Source of the DNA: Maniola hyperantus
Lineage: Eukaryota > Arthropoda > Insecta > Lepidoptera > Nymphalidae
Assembly (NCBI RefSeq): GCF_902806685.2
Contig: NC_048560.1
Span: 1,838,492-1,902,491 of the forward strand
Direction: 5' to 3'
DNA: 64,000 bases
The translations under genes were made by a program, and so were the position numbers. Of this stretch, positions 10,888 through 21,309 are shown piece by piece (within the stretch, counting starts at the first letter, position 1; each line of letters starts with the position of its first letter). Under the pieces are notes generated by a model. The model was given only the letters and a program-made list of their open reading frames with translations. It ran no database searches and was not told the DNA's origin.

Positions 10888-11198
10888 CATCATCATCGTG
10901 ATCAACCCATAGCCGGCTCACTACAGAGCACGGGTCTCCTCTCAGAGTGAGAAGGGTTTTGGCCAGTCTACCACTCTAGCCATGTGCGGATTGGTAGACC
11001 TCACACACCTTTGAAAACATTGTGGAGAACTCTCAGGCATGCAGGTTTCCTCACGATGTTTTCCTTCACCGGAAAGCAAGTGATATTTTATTACTTAAAA
11101 ACGCACATAACTCCGAAAAGTTAGAGGTGCGTGCCCGGGACCGAACCCCCGACCTCCGATTAGAAGGCGGACGTCCTAACAGCTAGGCTATCACAGCT
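10888..11198 (-). mobile_element. tRNA-headed SINE1, near full length
   Basis: Minus strand begins agctgtgatagcctagctg (A box) and has a ggttcggtcccgg B box, then ctctaacttttcgg, a conserved body (agtctgccaatccgc type) and a GATGATG tail. Reference copy for the SINE1 family in this window. Confidence 0.85.
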
Positions 11199-11304
11199 AT
11201 ACCCTTATTTACTGCGCAGCAATTACCAAACTTCCAGTCTGTCACACACAAGTACGTTATACTTAGTACGCACTTCGCACCCATCACAGGGCTATCACAA
11301 TCAC

Positions 11305-11898
11305 AAAAAAAATCGACCAAATGCGAGTCAGGCTCGCGCAATGAGGATTCCTTACTACAGTCATATTTTTTTCAACATTTTTCACGTTAATTCAAAAACT
11401 ATGATTCATAAAAAGGATTTATTAATAAATTTTTCTACATTAATTATATTATTTAACGAGGAATTATGATCAAGATGAATAAATAGCACTGATTTCGTAA
11501 CTTGGTTTTCTTGAACGTTGACTTAGTTCACTTTTTTAATATATATTTTATTTATTTCTATCAAAGAATCTATCATAAAAATAAATAAAAATCTGTTTTA
11601 GAATACACAAGTCAAGACATTTCATATGATACCCCACTCGTTATAGTTATCTTACTTCGAAAATTGAAAATACTAATCATTAGTTTCATGACCACAATTT
11701 TTTTTTGTGTGATGTAACTACAAATTCACGGTTTGCAGACTTTTGCCCGAATGTCTGCTATAAGACCTACCTACCTGACAAATCTCATGATTCTAGGTCA
11801 ACGGGAAGTACCCTGTGGGTTTCTTGATAGACCGACAGACAGACAACAAAGTGATCCTAGGGTTCCGGTTTACCTTTTGAGGTACGGAACCCTAAAAA
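11305..11898 (+). repeat. Unclassified interspersed repeat R, long copy
   Basis: Runs from an A-rich start with gcgagtcaggctcgcgcaa through ctgttttagaatacac, catgattctaggtcaacgg and gacagacagacaac to gaggtacggaaccctaaaa. The words gaggattcc or agggttccgta near the start mirror tacggaaccct at the end. Eight or more copies occur here. Open frames in it are short and not conserved. Confidence 0.75.
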
Positions 11899-12030
11899 TC
11901 AACAAAAGAAAACTGCCAGCCCTGGCAACGTTCGCCGTCGCGAGTGATGTTGACAGTAGGTATTTTTACTTATATCAGTGTAATTGCATTTTCTGAGTTT
12001 AACTCCAACTTTCTACTTGTAAGGCATTTA

Positions 12031-12233
12031 GTATCATCATCATGATCAACCCATCGCCGGCTCACTACAGAGCATGGGTCTCCTCTCAGAGTTAAAAGGG
12101 TTTTGGTCATAGTCTACCACGCTGGCCATGTGCGGATTGGCAGACTTCACACACCTTTGAGAACATTATGGAGAACTCTCAGGCATGCAGGTTTTCCGGA
12201 AGTTTTCCTTCACCGTTAAAGCAAGTGATATTT
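12031..12233 (-). mobile_element. SINE1, head replaced by Helitron
   Basis: Keeps the GAT tail and body but stops at the gcaagtgatattta block, where Helitron sequence begins. The tRNA head is missing. Confidence 0.8.
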
Positions 12234-12593
12234 AAGCGACTTCATCCGCGTGGATTTAGGTTTTCAAAAATCCCGTGGGAACTCTTTAATTTTCCGGGAT
12301 AAAAAGTAGCCTGTGTTACTCTCCAGGTCTTTAACTATAGCCATGCAATACATCACGCCAATCCGTTGCTCCGTTGCGACGTGATTGAAGGACAAACCAA
12401 CAAACAAACACACTTTCGCATCAGTACCCTTATTATAAATGCGAAAGTGTGTTTGTTTGTTGGTTTGTTGGTTTGTCCTTCAATCACGTCGCAACGGTGC
12501 AACGGATTGACGTGATTTTTTGCATGGGTAGGTATAGATAAAGACCTTGAAAATGACATAGACTACTTTTTATCCCGGAAATTCAAAGATTAT
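12234..12593. mobile_element. Head-to-head Helitron subtype A pair
   Basis: A minus-strand copy (12234-12419) is followed at once by a plus-strand copy (from about 12420), tip to tip. The junction reads cactttcgcatcagtaccc, then ttataaatgcgaaagtg. Together they form an inverted repeat of roughly 170-190 bp arms. The plus copy loses its 3' end to the subtype C element at 12594. Confidence 0.8.
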
Positions 12594-12843
12594 CTATCTA
12601 TATATATAAAAGGAAAAGGTGACTGACTGACTGACTGACTGAATGACTGACTGACTGATTGACTGATCTATCAACGCACAGCTCAAACTACTGGACGGAT
12701 CGGGCTGAAATTTGGCATGCAGATAGCTATTATGACGTAGGCACCCGCTAAGAAAGGATTTTTGAAAATTCAACTCCTGAGGGGGTGAAATAGGGTTTTA
12801 AAATTTTGTAGTCCACGCGGACGAAGTCGCGAGCATAAGCTAG
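12594..12843 (+). mobile_element. Helitron subtype C
   Basis: TC start, tatatataaaaggaaaagg, a long GACT run, ctcaaactactggacggat and a CTAG end at 12840-12843. Confidence 0.85.
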
Positions 12844-13229
12844 TATTATAATAAGGGTAGTGATTGATTGTTAATTTTCACGGACAACTTTAAATCCGGA
12901 TAGAAGCGTGCTCTATCGCGTAGGTAGCGTGCTCTCAAAGGCACTTTACAAGGATCAACAAATCTAAATCCATTTAATCAATCACACGGGCTTTTCTATC
13001 AATCTAAGCCTAGGCAACCTGTTCTAAGCAGCCGGACTGATGGAGGATCTATCTATAGAGCACCACGATATCTTGCAGCGGAGAGAAACTATAGTCTTTC
13101 TCTTTGTAAAAGCTACCAGACCAGAAGGCCTGAAGTTTGAACAACCTAAGACTGACAGCTGCAACCGCCTTTGATTGACCTCAAGAATTGGCTGACATTC
13201 TCTATAAACTAAAAATGACAGCACAGAAA

Positions 13230-13489
13230 TCTTATATATTATATATATATATAAAAGGAAAAGGTGACTGACTGACTGACTGACTGACTAAATGACTGAC
13301 TGACTGACTGATCTATCAACGCACAGCTCAAACTACTGGACGGATCGGGCTGAAATTTGGCATGCAGATAGCTATTATGACGTAGGCATCCGCTAAGAAA
13401 GGCTTTTTGATAATTCAACTCCTAAGGGTCACGAAATAGGGTTTTGAAATTTTGTAGTCCACGCGGACGAAGTCGCGAGCATAAGCTAG
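13230..13489 (+). mobile_element. Helitron subtype C
   Basis: Same order as 12594-12843, with an expanded (TA)n leader and GACT run; CTAG at 13486-13489. Confidence 0.85.
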
Positions 13490-13578
13490 TAGCAAACTAA
13501 AATTAATATTACAGCTGTAAAAGTTCAAATACTTGAGTAGTAGTTAAAAATTATCTTGTATTCAGTTTTGATCACAAA

Positions 13579-13690
13579 CTAGCTTTTGCCCAAGTTTTCG
13601 TCCGCGTTACATATTTTTTGGCCTATCTTACTTCTGGATAATGTAGCTTTCTAATGCTAATGGTGCTTTCTAGTGCTAATGGTGAAAGTA
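13579..13690 (-). mobile_element. Degenerate Helitron-like 3' fragment
   Basis: Begins with CTAG-type ctagcttttgcccaag and cgtccgcgt, then diverges. A short tandem of gctaatggtg follows. Confidence 0.45.
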
Positions 13691-14130
13691 GAGAAATTAT
13701 TCAGTAGTTTCAGAGTTTATCGATTACTATTGTATTGTAAATTTTGCAATTTTATTAATATTATTTATGTTGGTAAAATAAGATAAAAATAAGAGAGTTT
13801 CTTAGAATTCTCGTTGTGTTATTCCTGCGCGACCTTGCACCTATTAATTATAAATTAACGAATCTTTTCTCCTTATAATATTTCATGTCTGCATTAAAAT
13901 AGTATTGGTATGTCTTGACTTATATAATATCGTTGACTTCTGTTCGTCATCTGCGATAGGTCTTCTCCTAGGCGTGTTACTGAATTGATCTAGGTCACGA
14001 AGATTCATCGATCTACGTGCCCAAAACCGACGTCCCTTCGTAAGATGAATTAGGTTTTGATGAGACGAATCACCATGCTATTCATTATTTCATGGCACTA
14101 TTGATAGGTACATAGGCAATTCATTGTTTA

Positions 14131-14272
14131 GTGTTTGAAAGACGACATCAAACGAATCGCAGGGAGCCGCTGGACGGCAGCGGCGCAAGACTGTGGTGTG
14201 TGGAAGTCCCTACAAGAGACCTATGTCCAACAGTGGACGTCTATCGGTTGACGATGATGATGATGATTGATA
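14131..14272 (+). mobile_element. RTE-type LINE 3' end
   Basis: Carries the DDI-RIAGSRW, KSLQETYVQQWTSIG reading followed by a stop and a (GATGAT) tail. Heavily 5'-truncated. Confidence 0.8.
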
Positions 14273-14539
14273 CGCAGATAGGTACTTCCTTGTTTAGGAT
14301 CAATCAAACAAAAAGTACTAGATTATTACTGAGTAAAAGATTATTTATTTATTTACTTAAGTTCTGTCTGAAAATTCTGCGAACCAGGAGAAATCTGATT
14401 AGAATAGCTAGCACACTCGTTATATAGGTAACATAGGTAAACAGGGCCAGAGTAGGGCCACTACTTTATTGCATAAGCGACAGGTAAATCGCTACAGGCG
14501 ACAAAAAATAAACGGACTTTTGTCCTCAGCTTGTTAAAC

Positions 14540-14835
14540 TCATCAACCCGACCAACCCGGTCTTTTCTCAGATTGAAATGGTTTGGCCATAGTCCGCCGC
14601 GCTGGCCAAGTGCGGAATAGCGGAATTCACATACCTTTTAGAACATTATGGAGAAATCTAGGCAGGTATCCAGTTAGGCGGATTTCTTCGCGACATTTCC
14701 TTTACCGTTATTTAGCAATTGATATTTAATTGCTTAAAACGCACATAACTCCGAAAAGTTAGAGGTGCGCGCCCGGGATCGAACCCGGACACCCTGACTG
14801 GAAGACCGACGTCCTAACCATTACTTTATCAAGCA
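14540..14835 (-). mobile_element. SINE1, diverged
   Basis: Tail, body and tRNA head all present on the minus strand (B box ccgggttcgatcccggg), but more substitutions than in other copies. Confidence 0.75.
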
Positions 14836-15160
14836 ACACCCTTGTTTTACCGCGATATACATTCCGCTTAAGCGACAAGGTCATGGCCTAGCCATAACAA
14901 AGGGTGAAAAGTTGCGCAAAGTTTTTATTTATTTTCGCGTGTATTGGATTTGGGTAAATTCCCGAACTCTGGGCCTATGCTAATTTTCCTGATTTCGAGG
15001 ACCCTCTGTAGGCTGACCAGACATTTTTATTAAACTAGCATGCATGCTACGTCAGAAGCTTTCCCGCATGTGTCAACAACAACTGTACAAAATGTATGAA
15101 GTTAACTATGGAAATTAACTGCTACGCTACCTTCGATCTAAGATCCTGTCAAGACATCTC

Positions 15161-15220
15161 AAAATCATCATCATCATCATCAACCCATCGCCGGCTCACC
15201 ACTGAACACGGGTCTTTTTT
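15161..15220 (-). mobile_element. SINE1 tail fragment
   Basis: (ATC)n followed by aacccatcgccggctcacc; truncated by the MITE-like block that follows. Confidence 0.7.
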
Positions 15221-15554
15221 CTTTTTTTTTAGACCTTGACTGAAATCTCAGTTACCGGACATTTTGAGATACATAAAAATATAATGAGTTCTCACGCGCC
15301 ATTTTAACTCTATACGTCAACTGTCATGTCAAAAGTACGGTCCACTTTTAACATAAGGACTAAAATAATACTTTTGACATGACACATGAGAATGGTGCGT
15401 GGAACTTATTTTTACGCATTATCTTCTAAATATATAAAATGGGGAATGTTAATTTGCATTTGCAGGTCGCGTCCCCATGGAGTCTTCTGGAACATGGGGT
15501 TTACACAGAGTTACTTTTGGTATAGCTAGACTTCACATGTACATCTTCTTCTTT

Positions 15555-15774
15555 TCTAAATATAAAAAAGGAAAAGGTGACTGACTGACTGACTGATCTA
15601 TCAACGCACAGCTCAAACTACTGGACGGATCGGACTAAAATTTGGCATGCAGGTAGCTATTATGGCATAGGCATCCGCTAAGAAAGGATTTTTGAAAATT
15701 CAACCCCTAAGGGGGTGAAATAGGGGTTTGAAAATTGTGTAGTCCACGCTGATGAAGTCGCGAGCATAAGCTAG
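15555..15774 (+). mobile_element. Helitron subtype C, tandem copy 1
   Basis: TC start, GACT run, CTAG at 15771-15774. Immediately followed by the TC of the next copy with no base between. Confidence 0.85.
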
Positions 15775-15986
15775 TCTAAATATGTAAAAGGAAAAGGTGA
15801 CTGACTGATCTATCAACGCACAGCTCAAACTACTGGAGGGATCGTGATGAAATTTGAGATGCAGATAGCTATTATGACGTACACGTCCGCTAAGAAAGGA
15901 TTTTTGAAAATTCAACCCCTAAAGGGGTAAAACAAGGGTTCAAAATTTGCGTAGTCCACGTAGACGAAGTCGCGAGCATAAGCTAG
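15775..15986 (+). mobile_element. Helitron subtype C, tandem copy 2
   Basis: Abuts copy 1 head to tail (CTAG then TCTAAATATG) and ends CTAG at 15983-15986 before a host T. It differs from copy 1 at many sites, so the tandem is not a recent duplication of one copy. Confidence 0.85.
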
Positions 15987-16243
15987 TATTTTTATGTATC
16001 TCAAAATGTCCGGTAACTTACATTGATCATGGTGATCCTAATAAACTAATTACACCACGCAAGCTTAGTTCTATCTATTTCGGATGTTAACTAGTTAAAG
16101 TACAACCCTCACTTCCATGATTAGAAAGTAAAATAAAGCTTCTTCTATCTTTTAAGAGTAAACAGCTCGATGTGAGGGAAGAGAAACTTTGATTTTGTTA
16201 ATTTAGGAGTGGATCGTTTTGGTGAAAAATCTTAGTTAAATTG

Positions 16244-16512
16244 GTTCATCATCATCATCATCATCATCAACCGATAGATGTCCACTGCTGGACATAGGTC
16301 TCGTGTAGGGACTTCCACACGCCACGGTCCCTGCGACTCGTCTGATGTCGTCCGTCCACCAGGTGGGGGGGTCTTCCAACTCTGCGTCTTCCAGTGCGAG
16401 GTCGCTATTCCAGCACCTTGGGACCCCAACGTCTATCGGTTGTACGAAGTATGTGCCCTGCCCATTGCCACTTCAGCTTCGCAACCCGTTGAGCTATGTC
16501 GGTTACTCTAGT
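16244..16512 (-). mobile_element. RTE-type LINE 3' end
   Basis: Minus strand: (GAT)n tail at the low-coordinate end, then the conserved C-terminus including the DDI-RR, SRW region and an upstream stretch with tgaagtggcaatgggcagg. The longest RTE piece here together with 37217. Confidence 0.8.
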
Positions 16513-16892
16513 TCTACTAGAGTAGTACTAGATAAGCTGCTAAAATTGATAACCCTTTCGTAATCGAGTAAATACAATTGCATGGTTATCTAATCGGAAT
16601 TGCAATCAGCAGTAAATTTAGCTTTCATTGTAAAATATAATTTGCTATTCGCTCCCCGGGCGACTGTAAATTCTGCTTTGATAATGTGACGCGAATAACT
16701 AATATGTACAGGCTTTCATTGGTATTGGTTCTGATTATAGCACTTCATAGAGGCACAGGCACCCTGCTGGGTTTAAGCGCTACGGGCATATTATAAGGCC
16801 GCCTTTGTATACATTAGGTACCCCCGCCACGGCTTGGTTCGAGTGTGAGGTAATGGAATACTCAAACATCCTGAAACACCTTAGTGTTAGAG

Positions 16893-17335
16893 TCATCATC
16901 GTGATCAACCCATCGCCGGCTCACTACAGAGCACGGGTCTCCTCTCAGAGTGAGAAGGGTTTTGGCCATAGTCTACCACGCTGTCCAAGTGCGGATTGGC
17001 AGACTTCACATACCTTTTAGAACATTATAGAGGCTCAGCTCTAAGGCATGCAGGTTTCCAGTAGGGCGATTGTCTAAAACCTGCATCAATCATTATTACA
17101 ATCTCAATTGTTCTGATTGGCTGAATTTGTGCGATTCTTGTTGCAACAATGCATTGTGGCCAATAGTGAGCGAGCATTAACCAATCAGAGATGATTGCGA
17201 TCGTGACATTGTAGCTGTCAAACAACCGCGATAGGGCCACAGGTTAAAGCAAGTGATATTTTAATTACTTAAAAACGCACATAACTCCGAAAAAGTTAGA
17301 GTTGCGTGCCCGGGTTCGAACCCCGACCTCCGATT
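16893..17335 (-). mobile_element. SINE1 interrupted by repeat X
   Basis: Tail and body run to caggtttcc at 17059 and resume at gttaaagcaagtg at 17244, continuing to the B box and a worn head. The gap is an insertion described separately. Confidence 0.8.
17060..17243 (+). mobile_element. Repeat X inside SINE1
   Basis: About 184 bp beginning near ggcgattgtctaaaacctg and ending gatagggccac. An inverted copy lies at 28527-28722, sharing aatcattattacaatc, ttgttgcaac and gtagctgtca. Likely a non-autonomous DNA element; superfamily unknown. Confidence 0.6.
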
Positions 17336-17608
17336 TCACTTTCACTATAATAAAATGGGTACTGATTCTAATTTCAGCTAGTAGGATCATACATTACGAT
17401 ACTTTTAATAAAGAAACAACTGATTTCATAACAGAATCACATTACCGGTTATTGCAATCAATTCACAATGAATCCGGAATCCGTCCAATTTTCGATGCGC
17501 ACAGATTTTAATAAGCGTACAAATAGCCGTGATGTACGGACGGTAATCCGAATTTAATCATCCGTATGCACAGTATGCATTATTTCCCTATTATTATTTA
17601 AGTACTAG

Positions 17609-17893
17609 CTTATGCCTGCGACTTCGTCCGCGTTGACTACACAAAATTGGCTCAGGGTTTATTTCAGTAAAACCTGCAGCATTAATGCTGAGCTGGGGCC
17701 ATTTTCATTCTGTGCCAAGTGAGTGCAAGAACTCATTTTAAGTAATTTTTTATTACTAACTTCTACCATATTAGCCATTAATTTTAAGTTTGCTTGTACC
17801 TTAGGCACAAGATGAATAAACTAGTTTTCTTTCTTTTCTTTCAAATTTTAAATCCCTATTTCACCCCTTTAGAAATTCGCGGGGAAAAGCTAG
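17609..17893 (-). mobile_element. Helitron subtype C split by an insertion
   Basis: The 3' end (ctagcttatgcctgcgac, 17609-17650) and the block aaatccctatttcaccc (from about 17845) are adjacent in normal copies. Here about 195 bp of other sequence lies between, starting ggctcagggtttatttcag. The remainder of the Helitron is lost. Confidence 0.6.
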
Positions 17894-17994
17894 TACTTAT
17901 TACGATAAATATACCTAGAAACCACCATGTAAACTTTCAGAATAAACAAACACCTCCTCAGATTTTTTTTATTTTTTTTTATTTTATTAAAAAG

Positions 17995-18160
17995 AATATT
18001 AGCCATATTAAATGACTAATATTCCCCTTTCCTCTCCAATTAAGCGTCAGGCTTGTGCTAGGAGTAGGTACGACAATAGTGCAACGGGCGGGATTTGAGC
18101 CGTCGACCTTTCGGTTTTCAGTCCACTCCTATATTGAGCTATTGAGGCTCAATTTCTTAT
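17995..18160 (-). mobile_element. tRNA-headed SINE3
   Basis: Minus strand starts agcctcaatagctcaata (A box) and has cgacggctcaaatcccgcc (B box), then ctcctagcacaagcctgac and gaaaggggaatattag. A compact SINE of about 165 bp ending in an A-rich tail. Confidence 0.8.
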
Positions 18161-18238
18161 CAGGTCTCGGGTTATATTGAGTAGTAAATAAGTCGGTATT
18201 TCAGGACTGGGTTTCCGTTGTTGGCGACGCCGTGCTCT

Positions 18239-18522
18239 GTACCCGTAGTACAAGATTTTACGTCTCACCAAACCAAACCAAATTCGATATACTTCCGCGT
18301 TACAGTAAACTGGATCTTAAGTGCCTTGTTTTAAAGCTCAAGTTTGTCTACACTTCTACAGCCAGCGCTCCAAGCGGAAACATTGCGAAATTAAAATCAG
18401 TGACATTGAATATTTGACTTCAATTCAAGGCTGTTTAGGTCCATTTTACTGTAACGCGGAAGTATTTCGACTCTCGAATTTGGTTTGGTTTGGTGAGACG
18501 TTAAATCTTGTACTACGGGTAC
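18239..18522. mobile_element. Long-arm MITE, family M2
   Basis: Arms of about 75 bp: gtacccgtagtacaagatt, caaaccaaaccaaattcg and cttccgcgttacagtaaa on the left match the reverse complement on the right. The centre contains cagccagcgctccaagcgg. A second, more worn copy is at 29773-29977. Confidence 0.75.
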
Positions 18523-18589
18523 TGTATAGGACACGTAGGCGCGTCTCGTCACATTATAGATTACTGTTTACCTGCCGCCTACCGGCCAG

Positions 18590-18990
18590 TAGGGGGTCCA
18601 TGATACTACTACATAAAATTACACCCTTGGACCCCTCGTAGCTTTAGTTTTAAGTTCGCGTAATAATTATCACTAGGTACTATATCTTATACAAATACGA
18701 CAACCGACTATCAAAAAGAGTATTTTATTACCTACTAGCCGATACCCGCGACTTCGTCCGCGTGGAATTAGGCTTTTAAAAACCCCTTGGGAACTCTTTG
18801 ATTTTCCAGGATAAAAAGTAACCTATATCATTCTCCAGGTCTTCATTTATAGCCATGCAAAAATCACGTCAATCCGTTGCACCGTTGCGACGTGATTGAA
18901 GGACAAACCAACAAACAAACACATACTTTCACATTTATAATAAGGGTACTGATTTTATAAATAAATAATTTGAATTTGAATTTGATACAA
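18590..18990 (+). mobile_element. LINE 3' UTR split by a Helitron
   Basis: Matches the 3' UTR of the LINE at 34168-36117 (cctcgtagctttagtttta, taattatcac, ttattacct), stops at 18734, and resumes after the Helitron with aaataatttgaatttgaa, the repeated hexamer tail of that family. Confidence 0.7.
18735..18952 (-). mobile_element. Helitron subtype A in a LINE tail
   Basis: Complete minus-strand copy, CTAG on the left after host A and GA on the right before host T. Removing it joins the two LINE tail pieces, confirming exact element boundaries and the absence of a target duplication. Confidence 0.85.
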
Positions 18991-19068
18991 AAAGTTTTTT
19001 TAAATAATTTTTATGAATATTCATTATCGAGTCACCTTAATTTTTTTATTTTATTATTCAAGTACAAG

Positions 19069-19387
19069 TAAACTCTTTGATTTTCCGGGATTAAAAGTAG
19101 CCTATGTCCGTCCCCGGGATATAAGCTACTCTGTGCCAAATTTCATCAAAATCTGTTAAAATGTTAGGCCATAAAAGCTAGCAGACAGACAGATAGACAG
19201 ACAGACACACTTTCGCATTTATAATATTAGTATGGAAGTATGGATTTTCCAAAAAAAAAAAAACCGACTCTGTGCCAAATTTCATCAAAATCAGGTAAAC
19301 TGTTGGGCCGTGAAAAGCTAGCAGACAGACAGATAGACAGACAGACATAATATGTACTTTCGTATTTATAATATTATTAATATGGAA
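19069..19387 (-). mobile_element. Two partial Helitron subtype B copies
   Basis: 19069-19233 and 19268-19387 both end with the gcagacagacagatagacag leader and tataatatta tip, and are followed by ggattttccaaaaaaa or gaatttccaaaaaaa. A local tandem duplication of the 5' half plus flank seems likely. Confidence 0.7.
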
Positions 19388-19762
19388 GTTTGAATTTCCA
19401 AAAAAAAACATTTCATTTTAGCACACCAGCATTCTCCAAGCAAATGAAGTATGAACCTAGATTTTACCTTAGAATAATCCATGATATTAAAACTTCATGG
19501 TGTCACAACACGCGCGTGGCTTAATCTAAAACGTGCCTCTCACCTGCCAGCCTGTGTATAACGCCCGATACATGACACATTTTTATGAATAACTAAATAA
19601 ACTACGGAACTTCACCCTTATTTTAGACCAGATTTTGCTGTAATAGGCACTCTGACTGCGTAGAAGTTTTGTTCACGAAATGATAATGATTTTTTTATAT
19701 TTCTATTTATGTAAATACGCAGTCATGTAGAATGTAGATTATATGTACATTCTATATTCAAA

Positions 19763-20270
19763 CTAGCGTATCCCCGCGACTTCGTCCGCGTGGACTACTC
19801 AAATTTCGAACCCCTATTTTATCCCCTTAGGGGTTGAATTTTAAAAATCCTTTCTTAGCGGATGTCTGCGTCATAACAGCTATCTGCATGCCAAATTACA
19901 ACCCGATCCGTCCAGTAGTTTGAGATGTGCGTTGATAGATCACCATCAGTCACCTTTTTTCTAAATATATAAAAGGAAAAGATGACTGACTGACTGACTG
20001 ACTGACTGACTGACTGACTGACTGACTGACTGACTGACTGACTGATCTATCAACGCACATAATTCATAATACATAATTCATAATTTTTTTATTGCAAAAA
20101 TACACAGCCCAAACTACTTTACGGATCGGGCTGAAATTTGGCATGCAGATAGCTATTATGACATAGGCGTCCGCTAAGAAAGGATTTTTGAAAATTTAAC
20201 CCCTAAGGGGGTGAAATAGGGGTTTGAAATTTATGTAGTCCACGCGGACGAAGTCGCGAGCATAAGCTAG
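19763..20270. mobile_element. Head-to-head Helitron subtype C pair
   Basis: A minus copy (19763-19959) meets a plus copy (19960-20270) at their 5' tips. The plus copy has a run of about 16 GACT units at 19981-20044 and a 50-bp insert rich in ataattcata at about 20056-20103. Ends CTAG at both outer sides. Confidence 0.8.
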
Positions 20271-20548
20271 TCTTAGATAATTTGGAAAATGGATAAGCAA
20301 AACTTGCAATTATTGATTGTTAGCGTAAAAATAAAAATATGGAAATATGTATTTCGATATCGAAAGTTATCCTACGAGATCGTAAAGAGTAACTGTTATG
20401 GTAAAACTCGGGAGGATGCGAGGTAGTTTGTTATGTTTTATTATTTGTATGTTTATGTATTTGTTCATATTATATTTATGACGTCACGATCGTTGCGCGT
20501 CGGGGATGTTTTTGACGACGTGTTCTTGAAGCAACTTGATTATTACGA

Positions 20549-20725
20549 CCTGCCTGGCGCAGTAGTGAGCGCTGTGGTCTTATTAGTGAGAGGTCCCGGG
20601 TTCGATTCCCGGCCGGAGAAATTTGAAATGTTATAATTTCTAAATTTTCTTTGGTGTGGCCTGATGGGAGGCTTCGGCCTTGGCTACTTACCACCCTATT
20701 AGCAAATGCACGAAAAAAAAATTCA
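20549..20725 (+). mobile_element. SINE2, 3'-truncated
   Basis: Strong tRNA-like head (ctggcgcagtagtgagcg, then ggtcccgggttcgattccc), body to taccaccctattagcaaa, then an A run. The tail with ccaccaggtgag is absent. Confidence 0.8.
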
Positions 20726-20748
20726 TTTCGTCGTGACTTAATACCTAA

Positions 20749-20978
20749 TCTTAATATATAAAAGGGATTGATTGACTGACTGACTGACTGACTGATCTAT
20801 CAACACACAGCTCAAACTACTGGACGGATCGGGCTGAAATTTGGCATGCAGCTAGTCTACGAGTATTATGACATAGACATCCGCTAAGAAAGGATTTTTG
20901 AAAATTCAACCCCTAAGGGCGTAAAATAGGGGTTTGAATTTTGTGTAGTCCACGCGGATGAAGTCGCGAGCATAAGTC
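20749..20978 (+). mobile_element. Helitron subtype C, damaged 3' end
   Basis: TC start, GACT run, body intact to gcgagcataag, where CTAG is replaced by tctttta. Confidence 0.8.
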
Positions 20979-21309
20979 TTTTAATATTTTGTGAAACAGA
21001 AATGCTAAAACTAGTCTGTAAAATGAGCATAGCAAATTACATAATACTTATCTACGTCGTAACTAAGAAGCAGACTTTTCAATTCGAGCTAAACCTAAAG
21101 TAAATTTGACTAAAATTACGTTCGCTAAAGTTTACTTGGAAATTATTTTTGAAAAGGATTTTCTCTGAAATACTGTTAAAGGTTAGATAAATGTTGAACT
21201 TTCTATTTTGGATTGACTTTTTCATTAGCTTCAAGCATCTACCTATTCAGAATTCTTTTACAGTGGGTCCGGAGTTCAATCCCGGGAAACCTAAAAAAAC
21301 AAGATTATT

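Larger units (their letters stand above)
15245..16020. mobile_element. MITE-like element split by two Helitrons
   Basis: The 28-base stretch from gttaccggacatt to agatacataaaa at 15258-15288 returns as its reverse complement at 15987-16016. Between them an inner inverted pair tcatgtcaaaagta / tacttttgacatga occurs at about 15328-15390. Two Helitrons (15555-15986) fill the rest. I infer an older DNA transposon with terminal inverted repeats that received the Helitrons. Confidence 0.55.

Noticed and set aside
10888..11198. tRNA gene
   Set aside because: A and B boxes are present, but they head a SINE1 and no tRNA cloverleaf with a proper anticodon arm could be drawn. The same applies to SINE2-4 heads.
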